Positions 25,015-33,434 of a stretch of 64,000 nucleotides of DNA are shown in pieces (the first letter of the stretch is position 1; each line of letters opens with the position of its first letter). The stretch is from positions 1 through 64,000 of the forward strand of contig JAFGIE010000243.1 of NCBI GenBank assembly GCA_016929775.1, read 5' to 3'. The DNA is from Anaerolineae bacterium (GTDB lineage Bacteria > Chloroflexota > Anaerolineae > JAFGEY01). A program made the translations under genes and the position numbers. Under the pieces are notes generated by a model that was not told where the DNA came from, ran no database searches, and worked only from the letters and a program-made list of their open reading frames with translations.

Positions 25015-26049
25015 ATGCTGCTCGCCGGCGACATCGGTGGAACCAAGACCAGCCTCGCCCTCTTCTCGCCCGAACGAGGTCCACACCACCCAGTCGTAGC
25101 CAGGACGTTCCCCAGCGCGCACTATCTGAGCCTGGGCGCCGTGGTGCGCGCCTTCCTGGCACAAACCGACGTCCGCGCCGAGCAGGCGTGCTTTGGCGTC
25201 GCCGGTCCCGTGGTCGGCGGTCGCGCCACGGTCACCAACCTTCCCTGGGAGATGGACGAGTTGCGCCTAGCGCGCGAGTTCGGGTTCGCGCGCGTCCATC
25301 TCCTCAACGACCTGGAGTCGATCGCGAATGCCGTGCCCATGCTCGAGCCCGCAGACCTGCACACCCTCAACGCGCAGGAGCCGGCGCCGGGCGGGGCGAT
25401 CGCCGTGATCGCACCGGGGACAGGACTGGGCGAGGCGTACCTGACCTGGGACGGCGCCCGCTACGACGCGCATGCCTCAGAGGGCGGGCACACCGATTTC
25501 GCGCCCTCCGGCGCGCTGCAAGAGGGGCTGCTCAGCTACCTGCGCGAGATCCACAGGCACGTCAGTTGGGAGCGTGTCTGTTCGGGCATGGGCATCCCCA
25601 ACATCTACGCCTACCTCAAGGCGATCGGCTACGCCAACGAGCCGACCTGGTTCGCCGACATGCTGGCTGCGGCGCGCGACGCGACGCCGGTGATCATCAC
25701 CAACGCCCTCGATCCCGAGCGGCGCTCTGCGCTCTGCTGGGCTACCCTGCAGACGTTCGTCTCCATCCTGGGCGCAGAGGCGGGCAACCTGGCGCTCAAG
25801 ATGCTCGCCACGGGCGGCGTATACCTGGGCGGGGGAATTCCGCCGCGCGTGCTCTCCGCCCTAGACAGCGGGCTGTTCATGGCGTCTTTCTGCGACAAGG
25901 GCCGCTTTGCCGGGTTCATGTCCCGCATCCCGGTGCACGTGATCCTGAATCCACAGGCTGCCCTGCTGGGCGCAGCGCGCTATGGACTGGACGCCTGGCA
26001 GCGGGATGGGGCGTCGTCCGGGCGTGGGGCCAAGCTGCAGCCCACGTAA
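25015..26049 (+). CDS. glk: Glucokinase (bacterial Glk family)
   Basis: 344 residues with LLAGDIGGTKT (phosphate loop) at the N-terminus, FGVAGPV, TNLPWEMD, LNDLESIA (catalytic Asp), APGTGLGEAYL, and SEGGHTDFAP with a Glu/His pair typical of Glk. Phosphorylates glucose with ATP in the cytoplasm. A strong AGGAGGAG site stands 6-7 nt before the ATG, 15 bp after the cyclase stop. It joins the GH15 product to the Tal-Pgi substrate in the same operon. Confidence 0.93.
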   Translation: MLLAGDIGGTKTSLALFSPERGPHHPVVARTFPSAHYLSLGAVVRAFLAQTDVRAEQACFGVAGPVVGGRATVTNLPWEMDELRLAREFGFARVHLLNDLESIANAVPMLEPADLHTLNAQEPAPGGAIAVIAPGTGLGEAYLTWDGARYDAHASEGGHTDFAPSGALQEGLLSYLREIHRHVSWERVCSGMGIPNIYAYLKAIGYANEPTWFADMLAAARDATPVIITNALDPERRSALCWATLQTFVSILGAEAGNLALKMLATGGVYLGGGIPPRVLSALDSGLFMASFCDKGRFAGFMSRIPVHVILNPQAALLGAARYGLDAWQRDGASSGRGAKLQPT

Positions 26050-26169
26050 AGAGATCGCCGCTCCATGCGACGGTCGGGTGTCGGGCGTGCGACGCCGGGT
26101 CTGTCGTCGTCGCGAGCCCCTATAGAAGCACGCGTAGGGTCGTGTGCGCGTGGAGAGAGGAGCAAGAGC

Positions 26170-26886
26170 ATGTCAGAGTGGACCGATCGCGTGGTCATGG
26201 TCACCGGTGCGGCAGGCAACCTCGGCGAGGCTGTCGCGCGCGCCTTCCTGGCAGTAGGCGCACACGTTGTGCTCGTCGATCGCGCCGCAGACCGTCTTCC
26301 CGAGCGGTATTCCGCTCTGGTGGGCGATCCGGCGCACCTACTCGTGACCGGGGTGGACATGACCGACGAGGACGCCGTGAGGAGTGCGGTCGAGCGCACG
26401 CTGGAGCGCTTTGGACGGATCGACGTGCTCGCCAATACCGTAGGCGGATACCGAGCCGGGACGACGGTCGACAAGACGCCGCTCGCCGATTGGGATTTCA
26501 TGCTCGACCTCAACGCGCGCTCCGCGTTTCTCGTCAGCCGCGCCGTCGTCCCCCTGATGCGTGCGCGCGGCAGCGGCAAAGTGATCCACGTCGCATCGCG
26601 CGCCGCCATGAACGGGGGCGCCCGCGCCGCCGCGTACAGCGTCGCCAAGAGCGCTGTCCTGCGCCTCACCGAGAGCCTCTCGGCGGAGCTCAAGCGCGCG
26701 GGGATCAACGTCAACTGCGTCCTGCCCGGCACGATCGACACGCCACAGAACCGTGCCTCGATGCCCGAGGCGGACCATCGCCGCTGGGTCGCGCCAGAAG
26801 CGATCGCCGATGTGATCCTGTTCCTCGCCTCCGACGCGGCGCGCGCCATCCACGGCGCGGCGATCCCGGTCTACGGGACAAGCTAG
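26170..26886 (+). CDS. Short-chain dehydrogenase/reductase (SDR)
   Basis: 238 residues. Nucleotide loop TGAAGNLG (a variant of TGxxxGxG), active site Ser in HVASRAA and YSVAKSA (Tyr-x3-Lys), and NVNCVLPGTIDTP. The second common SDR motif is NTVGGY instead of NNAG. Start 26170 has GAGAGGAG upstream. It reduces or oxidises a small alcohol/ketone with NAD(P). It is last on the plus strand after glk, with a 120-bp gap, and is convergent with the pdxA-type gene; pathway unknown. Confidence 0.9.
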   Translation: MSEWTDRVVMVTGAAGNLGEAVARAFLAVGAHVVLVDRAADRLPERYSALVGDPAHLLVTGVDMTDEDAVRSAVERTLERFGRIDVLANTVGGYRAGTTVDKTPLADWDFMLDLNARSAFLVSRAVVPLMRARGSGKVIHVASRAAMNGGARAAAYSVAKSAVLRLTESLSAELKRAGINVNCVLPGTIDTPQNRASMPEADHRRWVAPEAIADVILFLASDAARAIHGAAIPVYGTS

Positions 26887-26964
26887 CGTGTGCTGGGGCT
26901 TGCTCTGACGCCCCTGCAGCTCGTCGACGACCTCGGTCACCCGCAGCTTGTCCTGTAGGCCCAT
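26887..26964 (-). pseudogene. Possible truncated gene start after the PdxA-type gene
   Basis: On the minus strand an ATG at 26964 is preceded by GAGGGGAGTGAG, a strong ribosome site, 41 bp after the PdxA-type stop. It would encode about 26 residues beginning MGLQDKLRVTEVVDELQG, which look protein-like, before the frame runs antisense into the SDR gene. It may be the leftover N-terminus of a gene lost by rearrangement. Weak evidence; could be chance. Confidence 0.25.
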
Positions 26965-27005
26965 CTCACTCCCCTCAGCGCCTCGCGCGCGCCCAGCGGG
27001 ATCGC

Positions 27006-28001
27006 TCACGGCGCGCGCGCCAGGCGGACCGTGTACTTGAGCGCGGCGCGCAAGCTGCCCGGCGCGGCGATCCCGCGCCCCGCCTTGTCGAACGCGGTGC
27101 CGTGCGTCGTGGTCCCGCAGATCACGGGCAGCCCCATGTACAGGGTCGCGCGCTTGTCCAGCGGCTGCAGTTTGCGCGCAATGTTCGCCTGGTCGTGGTA
27201 CATCGAGACAACGCCGTCGAACTCGCCCGCCAGGGCGCGCACGTAGACCGTATCAGCTGGCACAGGTCCCGTCACGGTGATGCCCTGCCCCTGCGCCTCC
27301 GCGATCGCCGGCGCGATCTCGTCGATCTCTTCGCGACCATAGAGTCCCCCTTCGCCGCCGTGGACGTTGAGCGCGGCGACCGCGATGCGCGGGCGCTCGA
27401 ACCCCGCCTGGCGCAGGACTCGGTCCATCTCCGCGATGTGCCACGCGACCCGCTCCCGCACCACCGCATCGGCGATCTGGCGAAAGGGAATGTGCTCCGT
27501 GATCGACACCGTCCACACGGCATCCTGCACCACCCCCATCATGTACGTCTCTGTACTCCCAGTCAAGTCGGCGAGGTAGCGCAGGTCGTCGAGATAGTCA
27601 TAGCCCGCGAGGTGGAACGCCTCCTTGTTCAGCGGCGCTGCGACCACGCCCTGCACCTGGTCCGCCATCGCCAGCTCGAACGCCGTGCGCAGGCACTGCG
27701 CCGCAGCCCGTCCCATCGCCGGGTCCAGCTTGCCCCAGACGACCGGAGGCAGATCCAGGTCTGGCGGGCGGAGGACGTCCACCACGCGCGGCGCATAGCG
27801 TGCCTGCCCGAGGTCCGCGATCGCGCGGAAGCGCAGATCGAGCCCCACCACGCCGCGGATCGCCTCCAGCACCTCCACAGCGCCTACCACGAAGGGGCGG
27901 CAGCGCGCGTACACCTCGGAGTCGTCCAGCACCTTGACGACCAGCTCTGGGCCGATCCCGGCGGGGTCGCCCATCGCGATCGCGATCACGGGTCTACCCA
28001 T
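27006..28001 (-). CDS. pdxA: PdxA-family 4-hydroxythreonine-4-phosphate dehydrogenase (possibly PdxA2)
   Basis: 331 residues. The N-terminus MGRPVIAIAMGDPAGIGPEL is the PdxA signature and fixes the start at 28001 (GAGGAGGGGG upstream). VVAAPLNKEAFHLAG and MYHDQANIARK give further PdxA landmarks, including metal His/Asp. Classical PdxA acts in pyridoxal-phosphate synthesis; the PdxA2 branch oxidises 4-phospho-D-threonate or -erythronate in sugar-acid catabolism. The catabolic operon around it and the lack of other pdx genes favour the PdxA2 role, but this is inference. Its start overlaps the preceding stop by 8 nt. Confidence 0.88.
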   Translation of the reverse strand: MGRPVIAIAMGDPAGIGPELVVKVLDDSEVYARCRPFVVGAVEVLEAIRGVVGLDLRFRAIADLGQARYAPRVVDVLRPPDLDLPPVVWGKLDPAMGRAAAQCLRTAFELAMADQVQGVVAAPLNKEAFHLAGYDYLDDLRYLADLTGSTETYMMGVVQDAVWTVSITEHIPFRQIADAVVRERVAWHIAEMDRVLRQAGFERPRIAVAALNVHGGEGGLYGREEIDEIAPAIAEAQGQGITVTGPVPADTVYVRALAGEFDGVVSMYHDQANIARKLQPLDKRATLYMGLPVICGTTTHGTAFDKAGRGIAAPGSLRAALKYTVRLARAP

Positions 28002-30108
28002 CTGCCCCCTCCTCGCCCCCCACGCGCAACGCCGCCCGGCGGACGGAAAAGTAGTCATTCCCCGAGAAGACGAGGTAGCATGTTCGCCCGTCTTGGCTCA
28101 TCCACTTGGTGGGCAGCGAGCCCATCTCGCCCGGGCCCATATCCCACTCGGTCGTCAGGTAGGCGGTCGTCCACGGGCCCCACGGTTCCGGCGCGTCATA
28201 GATCGCGAACCCGCCCTGGAACCGCGTGTCCACGTCCTGCTCTGCGCGCTGTTGCCACCACAGGTAGCGGCGCAGCGGCGCGTTGTAGGTGATCCCCGAT
28301 CGCCTGCACAGCCCACGATGGGTGAACACCGGCGTACGCGCCGCGACGTCGCCCGTCCAGCGCGGCTGCCCCTCCTCGTCCAGCCCGCAGAAGAACGTAT
28401 AGGCCTCGCGCTCCTGGATCCGCGCCTTGTGCACGCGCGCCAGGACCATGTGATCCGCCGGGTCGTAGGCGCTGTCGGCATCGTGCGAATAGACGTACAC
28501 ATAGTCGTCGCGCGCGCCCGCATAGTCGCGCCCATAGTTGAGGACCGTCGGGTACCCGAAACTGGTCGTGAAGCGCCAGTCCGCCCACGTCCACGTCCGC
28601 GCACGGTCGGTCGACCACGCCAACTGCGCGTTGTCTGCATTGCGGGCCCACATGTAGAGCACCCCATCCACCATCAGCATGCCGCTCGCCTTGCGTCCAG
28701 ATGGCCCCATGCCCCTGTTCTCGCCGCTCTCCGAGCGGATGTTGGTCCCCTGCCAGTGGGTGGGCCCCCCGGCGATGCGCGCGAACCCCAGCCCGATCTT
28801 GTGCTCAGTGTACGGTTCGAAACCCCGCCCATCCCCGTATGCCGTATACTGCTGGTCGTCGTCCGCCCACGTGATCGGCCAATTGTCGCTGTCAAAGGCG
28901 CGGCGCACGATCGTCGAGGGGGGATCGAACTGCACGCCGCGGATCACGGCGCTCTGCGGGTAGGGCGCCACCTGCATATCGCCCTCGCGCCGGTCCAGGA
29001 AGGCATCCATCAGCGGCGCAAAGAGGTGCGCCACAACTCCGCCCCAGAATCCCTCTCCCTGCGCCGGGTCGAACAGATCCGATCCATTCCGCACCACGAT
29101 CAGATCCCGGCACGGCGCGACCAACAGGACCTGGTTCCCGGCGCCTGCGCCGGCAAAGGCATCCCGCGGCAGCAGAGGCCACGCCCCGTCCGCGTTGGTC
29201 CACCATCCCAGTCCCGAGGCAGGCTGGGGATTGCCCGGCGGGCGCTCCGGAAGCGGCGTGCCCGCACAGGCCAACACGCGCCGCACCCACGCCGGATCGA
29301 CCAGCTGCTGTCCCTCCCAATCGCCCCTGCGCAGCATCAGGCGCCCGACCCGTGCGACGGCGCGCGGCGTATAGCTCCCCCCGCCCCAGTTGGCGTACAG
29401 CGAGAGCCCGTCCACCTCGTATGCCTGTCCGTACCCGATCGACCACGCCCCCTCGGGCACGCCGATCGGGTCCATGATCCGTTCCTTCAACAGCGTGTAC
29501 AGGTCTGGCTGTGGCGTGCCTGCCAGGCTCGCGGTGACGGCATAGGCAAGCGCCGCCATGCCAGTGTTGCTGTACGCGTACCACGTCCCCGGCTCAAAGA
29601 CGACCGGAGCGTCGTGGATCGCGACGCTGAACGGGTCCGGTTCCCTGCGCCAGAAGGCGCCCTTCCACCCCGGCAGCGACATGTGGTGGTCGGTGCGCGT
29701 CTCGCCCGCCGCCGGGGCACGCGCGCGCTCCTCGTCGCTCAGCTCGGCATTCTCGATCCCTGAGCAGTGCGTCGCCAGGTGCCGGACCGTGATCGCGCGT
29801 TTCTTGGGATCACGCTCCCACGCCGGGATGTAGCGCCAGGCGGGATCGTCGACAGACAGCCGCCCATCTGCCAGCGCCAACATCAGCGATACGCCGCCCA
29901 CTAGCGCCTTGGCGAGCGAAGCCGTGTAGTGGCGCTGCGTCGCGTCCCTGCCCGGCGCGTACCACTCGTACGCGATCCGATCGTGCCGGATCACCAGCAG
30001 CGCCTGCGTGCCCCGCGCCGCAAGGCCATCGCGCAGCGCGTCGAGCCGCGCCGCGCTCATTCCGACGCGCTCTGGCGCCGTCTCTTGCCACGCGAACGGT
30101 CCGCCCAT
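27994..30108 (-). CDS. Serine hydrolase (beta-lactamase family) fused to a C-terminal propeller-like domain
   Basis: 704 residues, no signal peptide. Residues 1 to about 370 are the class C beta-lactamase/DD-peptidase fold: Ser-x-x-Lys in TASLAKALVGG, Tyr-x-Asn in YAYSNTGMA, and a GAGAGNQ strand late in the domain. Residues about 390-700 (from GVQFDPPSTIV) contain repeated short Trp/Tyr-rich blades such as SGMLMVDGVLYMWARN and WSTDRARTWTW, similar to DUF4185-type propellers. Start 30108 has GGGAGGAGGG upstream and lies 1 nt after the URO-D stop. Likely acts on an ester or amide of a glycan or small molecule; substrate unknown. Confidence 0.8.
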   Translation of the reverse strand: MGGPFAWQETAPERVGMSAARLDALRDGLAARGTQALLVIRHDRIAYEWYAPGRDATQRHYTASLAKALVGGVSLMLALADGRLSVDDPAWRYIPAWERDPKKRAITVRHLATHCSGIENAELSDEERARAPAAGETRTDHHMSLPGWKGAFWRREPDPFSVAIHDAPVVFEPGTWYAYSNTGMAALAYAVTASLAGTPQPDLYTLLKERIMDPIGVPEGAWSIGYGQAYEVDGLSLYANWGGGSYTPRAVARVGRLMLRRGDWEGQQLVDPAWVRRVLACAGTPLPERPPGNPQPASGLGWWTNADGAWPLLPRDAFAGAGAGNQVLLVAPCRDLIVVRNGSDLFDPAQGEGFWGGVVAHLFAPLMDAFLDRREGDMQVAPYPQSAVIRGVQFDPPSTIVRRAFDSDNWPITWADDDQQYTAYGDGRGFEPYTEHKIGLGFARIAGGPTHWQGTNIRSESGENRGMGPSGRKASGMLMVDGVLYMWARNADNAQLAWSTDRARTWTWADWRFTTSFGYPTVLNYGRDYAGARDDYVYVYSHDADSAYDPADHMVLARVHKARIQEREAYTFFCGLDEEGQPRWTGDVAARTPVFTHRGLCRRSGITYNAPLRRYLWWQQRAEQDVDTRFQGGFAIYDAPEPWGPWTTAYLTTEWDMGPGEMGSLPTKWMSQDGRTCYLVFSGNDYFSVRRAALRVGGEEGADG

Positions 30109-30109
30109 C

Positions 30110-31285
30110 TCACCCTCCTCCCAACGCAACACACCGACGCCGATAGTACACATAGTCCTCGTAGGGCACCTCCGCCGGGACGCCGTGATCGCACGTCGGG
30201 ATATACCCGCCCCGCTCGCGCATCGTGGGCAGGATGTACGCCAGGTGCGCGTCGATCGCATCGCGACCGCTCGCCAGCACCCGCTTGTCGATCCCGCCCA
30301 AGAGCGCCAGCTCCGGGTACTGCCGTCCGATCGCCACCACGTCGCACCCCGCGGCGACCTCGAACGGGCTCATGACGTCCATGCCGATCGCGTGCTGGTA
30401 GAGCGGGATCGCCGGCGCGGCATAGCCATCCGTGTCGATCTGGACGTACAGGTGCCGCGTGCGGTCGATCTGGCGGCGCCGGGCGTTGTCGATCAGCTGC
30501 TGGTAGTAGGGCAGCAGGAACGCACGCATCATGTCGGGCGAGATCAGCAGCCCGTGATTGTAGCAAATGTCCTCTGCCAGGTAGATCTCGTCCAGGGTCA
30601 CGTATGCCTGGTGGCGCGCGATCACGGCGTCCGCTAGTTCGAACCAGGCGCGCATGCAGTCGTGGATCACGTCGGGCATGTCATAGAACGCATACAGCAG
30701 ATCGGCAGGCCCGATCAGGCTGCGCAGGTACATGTAGCCACCGATCAGGTTCTGCGAGATCATCAGCCCGCGCGCCGCTGCCGCCCTGGCATCCGCCATG
30801 CGCGCCTCGAGACCGGCATAGCGCTCCGGGCTCTCCGGGTCGAGGCGCCACTTGACGTGCTCCTCCCACGTGCGCCGGTCGACAACGGGGTGCTCGACGT
30901 ACTCGGGCATGAACCCGCTGCGACGCCCGCGAAAGTAGAGCACGTGACGCCCGGCATGGTCCTGCTCCAGCTCGTGCTCACCTCGCTCCTCGAGCACCTT
31001 GACCTCGAAAGCGGGCACGAAAGCCGCTTCGCACCACCCGAGCTGCCCGAGATGGTAATTGCCCGGAGGGTCATAGTCGAACAGCTCCGCCAGATCGGCA
31101 TCCGGTGGCATGCCCTGTTCCCGCCACTGCTCCAGGCTGTAGAAGCCAAACTCGCGCTTGAAGAACGGAATGCCCGGCACGCGCGCATACGTGTCCCGCA
31201 GCTTTCGTGCTGCGTCGCACATGGCCTCGCGCGGCGGTAGCGCATGCACGCCGTCGCCCGGCGGCTCGACTGTGTCTACGCTCAC
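30110..31285 (-). CDS. Uroporphyrinogen decarboxylase (URO-D) superfamily protein
   Basis: 391 residues. The C-terminal half is URO-D/MtaA-like: YVQIDTDGYAAPAIPLY, MDVMSPFEVAAGCDVVAIG, ELALLGGIDKRVLASG and YIPTCDHGVPAEVPYEDY. In this superfamily, members outside haem synthesis transfer methyl groups to corrinoids or thiols. No haem or corrinoid gene is adjacent; the neighbours are serine hydrolases and a PdxA-type enzyme, so a catabolic demethylase or lyase role is more likely than haem synthesis. It is 45 bp downstream of the first serine hydrolase. Confidence 0.82.
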   Translation of the reverse strand: MSVDTVEPPGDGVHALPPREAMCDAARKLRDTYARVPGIPFFKREFGFYSLEQWREQGMPPDADLAELFDYDPPGNYHLGQLGWCEAAFVPAFEVKVLEERGEHELEQDHAGRHVLYFRGRRSGFMPEYVEHPVVDRRTWEEHVKWRLDPESPERYAGLEARMADARAAAARGLMISQNLIGGYMYLRSLIGPADLLYAFYDMPDVIHDCMRAWFELADAVIARHQAYVTLDEIYLAEDICYNHGLLISPDMMRAFLLPYYQQLIDNARRRQIDRTRHLYVQIDTDGYAAPAIPLYQHAIGMDVMSPFEVAAGCDVVAIGRQYPELALLGGIDKRVLASGRDAIDAHLAYILPTMRERGGYIPTCDHGVPAEVPYEDYVYYRRRCVALGGG

Positions 31286-31330
31286 ACCAGCATGCCTCCT
31301 TTGCCTCGATGCCTGCCCGTCTCGGGATGA

Positions 31331-32362
31331 TCAGCCGGGCCCTATGCACGCCTCGACGACCAACTTGAGCAATCCCTCGTCGTTCTCCGCCTGGTCCTCC
31401 CACTGCCCGGGGCTCTGCACGACCACCAGGTCCAGGCTGGGACAGACCCAGATGTGCTGGCGCCCCGCCCCCGAGGCTGCATAGGCGTCGCGCGGCAGGT
31501 GGGGCCACAGCTGACCATAGTCGTTCGTCCAGAAGGCATAGCCGTACTTCCACTGCTCGCGCGGACAGTGAGCCCGGATCGCGGGCGCCGTCTGCGTCGC
31601 CTCCCGGAGCCATCCCTCGGGGACCACCTGCCTATCCCGCCACCTGCCCCAGTTGCGCCACAGCCATCCCAGGCGCGCCATGTCGAGTGCGCTCGCGTTC
31701 ACGCCGTCATAGTACCCAAAGATCGGGATCCGCGCCTTCGGATGGAGGTCAAAGTTGGCGAGATAGTAGCTCCACGTCGCGCCGATCGGCTCGCGCAGCT
31801 TGCGGTCGACCAGCACCTTGAACCCGGGCGAGCCCTCTGGATCGCGGATGTCGTACAGGCCATACGCCTTGCTGATCGCGTGCGTCAGGACATTCATCCC
31901 ATAGGTCTGATAGTGGAACACCGTGCCTGGCGCCTCGCCGGGCTTCATGTACCCGCTCGTATTCGAGATCAGCTGGCGGAGCGTGATCTCGCGATCCTTC
32001 TCAAAGACGTGCCGCCCCTCCTTCGGACCCTCGCCCGGAGGGACATCCATCGCCTCGGGATAGATGTCGACCAACTTGGTGTCGGCTGACGGGATCACGC
32101 CTTCCTCGATCGCGATGCCGAGGATGGACGAAAAGATCGACTTGGTCGCGGACGCGAGCCGGGCGTGGTACGCTCGCTCCAGCCCGCGGCACCACTCGGC
32201 AACCACGCGTCCCCCGCGCACGACCACCGTGCGGAATCGCCCGTACCGGCTGTCCTCGCTCCGCTCCTCCTGCCAGCGGCGCGCCGCCGCGAGCTTTTCC
32301 GCGTCGAGCCCCGCTTCTGCTGGGGCAATGGTCGCCCAACCACCGTCCGGATAGACTGTCAT
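31331..32362 (-). CDS. Serine hydrolase, beta-lactamase family
   Basis: 343 residues, cytoplasmic by sequence. Active-site Ser-x-x-Lys is in ARLASATKSIFSS and the Tyr motif probably in FHYQTYGMNVL. SNTSGYMKPG and GYAFWTNDYG fit the family. Its ATG overlaps the stop of the frameshifted gene by ATGA, so it is translated by coupling. With a second, larger paralogue two genes on, the operon has two hydrolases of the same fold, which suggests successive cleavage of one kind of ester or amide. Confidence 0.85.
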   Translation of the reverse strand: MTVYPDGGWATIAPAEAGLDAEKLAAARRWQEERSEDSRYGRFRTVVVRGGRVVAEWCRGLERAYHARLASATKSIFSSILGIAIEEGVIPSADTKLVDIYPEAMDVPPGEGPKEGRHVFEKDREITLRQLISNTSGYMKPGEAPGTVFHYQTYGMNVLTHAISKAYGLYDIRDPEGSPGFKVLVDRKLREPIGATWSYYLANFDLHPKARIPIFGYYDGVNASALDMARLGWLWRNWGRWRDRQVVPEGWLREATQTAPAIRAHCPREQWKYGYAFWTNDYGQLWPHLPRDAYAASGAGRQHIWVCPSLDLVVVQSPGQWEDQAENDEGLLKLVVEACIGPG

Positions 32363-32719
32363 GCGCCCACCTCCTCGCCCGTTGCGCCGCGCGTCAACGC
32401 CCGCACGCGCTCAAAGAACCAGCTCGTGTCATTCTCCCACACCCCCCAGCAGGGCGGGTACATCGTCTGGAAGGTCGTGCTGTGCAGCCCGAACGAGACC
32501 CCGCGCGCCAGCAGCGCCTCAAAACACGCCTCCCCGTGCGGTTCGTTGCTCAGGGTCGGGCGCGGCGTGCGCTCGAACCAGGGGCTCGTCAAAGGTAGCG
32601 TTCACAGTCCGGATGTTGAACAGCAACCCCTCTGCCGGGCCACACCCGAGGTACGTGAGCTGCCCGTTGATCGCGAACCGGGTCCCATCGACAGAGACGG
32701 TCGTCTTGGCATCGAACAC
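32359..32719 (-). pseudogene. Frameshifted small gene at the head of the serine hydrolase operon
   Basis: Two overlapping minus-strand frames join into one protein-like sequence of about 119 residues. The first starts at GTG 32719 behind GAGAGGGGAGGGG and runs VSVDGTRFAINGQLTYLG, then AEGLLFNIRTVNATFDE; a one-base shift near 32575-32592 continues as PWFERTPRPTLSN, then FEALLARGVSFGLHSTT, ending at 32359. The first part recalls the start of cellulase-like glycosidases (GTRFxINGxxTYLG). Either a true frameshift mutation, programmed frameshifting or a sequencing error. The second frame ends in an ATGA coupling with the next gene. Confidence 0.5.
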
Positions 32720-32838
32720 TGGCCCCTCCCCTCTCAGGTTGGCTGCCTCACGGTCCAGCACAGAGCCACCCCGCCTGGGGTGCATTCTACCGCAAGGAAC
32801 GGGATCCGCCAAACGCGCCTACCCCTGTGCGCCCGTCG

Positions 32839-32868
32839 TTTGCCTGCCCCTGGCTTTTCATGTACAAT
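32839..32868 (+). promoter_or_regulatory. Promoter for the DUF350 gene
   Basis: TTGCCT (32839-32844), 18-nt spacer, TACAAT (32863-32868), 50 nt before the ATG at 32918. Confidence 0.7.
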
Positions 32869-32917
32869 ACACGCGCTGGACCGCTTCCGGACCGCACCAG
32901 GAGAAAGGCAGGCCACC

Positions 32918-33412
32918 ATGGCGTGGGCATACCCGCTCCTACTGATCGCACAACTGGTCATCGCCGTCGTGCTGGGCGCTGTAGCCACGTACTTGAGCAT
33001 CGTCCTCTTTGACCGCGCAACGCGCGGCATCGACGAGTGGGCCGAGCTCGCCAAGGGAAATGCTGCGGTTGGGATCGTCCTTGGCGCGATGGTCATCGCC
33101 GTCGTCTCTGTCGTACGCCCCGCCTTCCAGATCCCGATCGCTGGATGGGACGTGGGGAGCGTGCGTCCGTGGATCGCCCTGGGGGTCCAAGTCGTGCAGC
33201 TTGCGCTTGGCCTGGTGGTCTCTGTGATCGCCATCCTGTTCTCAGTTTGGCTGTTCGATCGCCTGACCACGCGCCTGGACGAGTGGGCCGAGCTGCAGCG
33301 CGGGAACGTCGCCGTCGCGGCACTCCTGGCGGGCGTGATCATCGCCGTATCGATGCTTGTCGGCGTGGCGTTGGACGGGATGTTCCAACTGGTCACCCCT
33401 TACCTGTTCTGA
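32918..33412 (+). CDS. DUF350 membrane protein with two repeats
   Basis: 164 residues, four membrane segments. The same unit appears twice: LFDRATRGIDEWAELAKGNA (about 32-51) and LFDRLTTRLDEWAELQRGNV (about 109-128), each preceded and followed by hydrophobic segments, as in DUF350. Function of the family is unknown; members occur near stress, membrane-repair and spermidine-related genes in other bacteria. Start 32918 lies after AGGAGAAAGGC. A promoter precedes it and a glycosyltransferase-like gene follows after 22 bp. Confidence 0.85.
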   Translation: MAWAYPLLLIAQLVIAVVLGAVATYLSIVLFDRATRGIDEWAELAKGNAAVGIVLGAMVIAVVSVVRPAFQIPIAGWDVGSVRPWIALGVQVVQLALGLVVSVIAILFSVWLFDRLTTRLDEWAELQRGNVAVAALLAGVIIAVSMLVGVALDGMFQLVTPYLF

Positions 33413-33434
33413 CCGCTCATTCTATCGGCCCACG

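Noticed and set aside
25188..28292. Plus-strand 1034-codon open frame
   Set aside because: Overlaps glk and SDR in another frame and pdxA in antisense; Arg/Ala-rich shadow.
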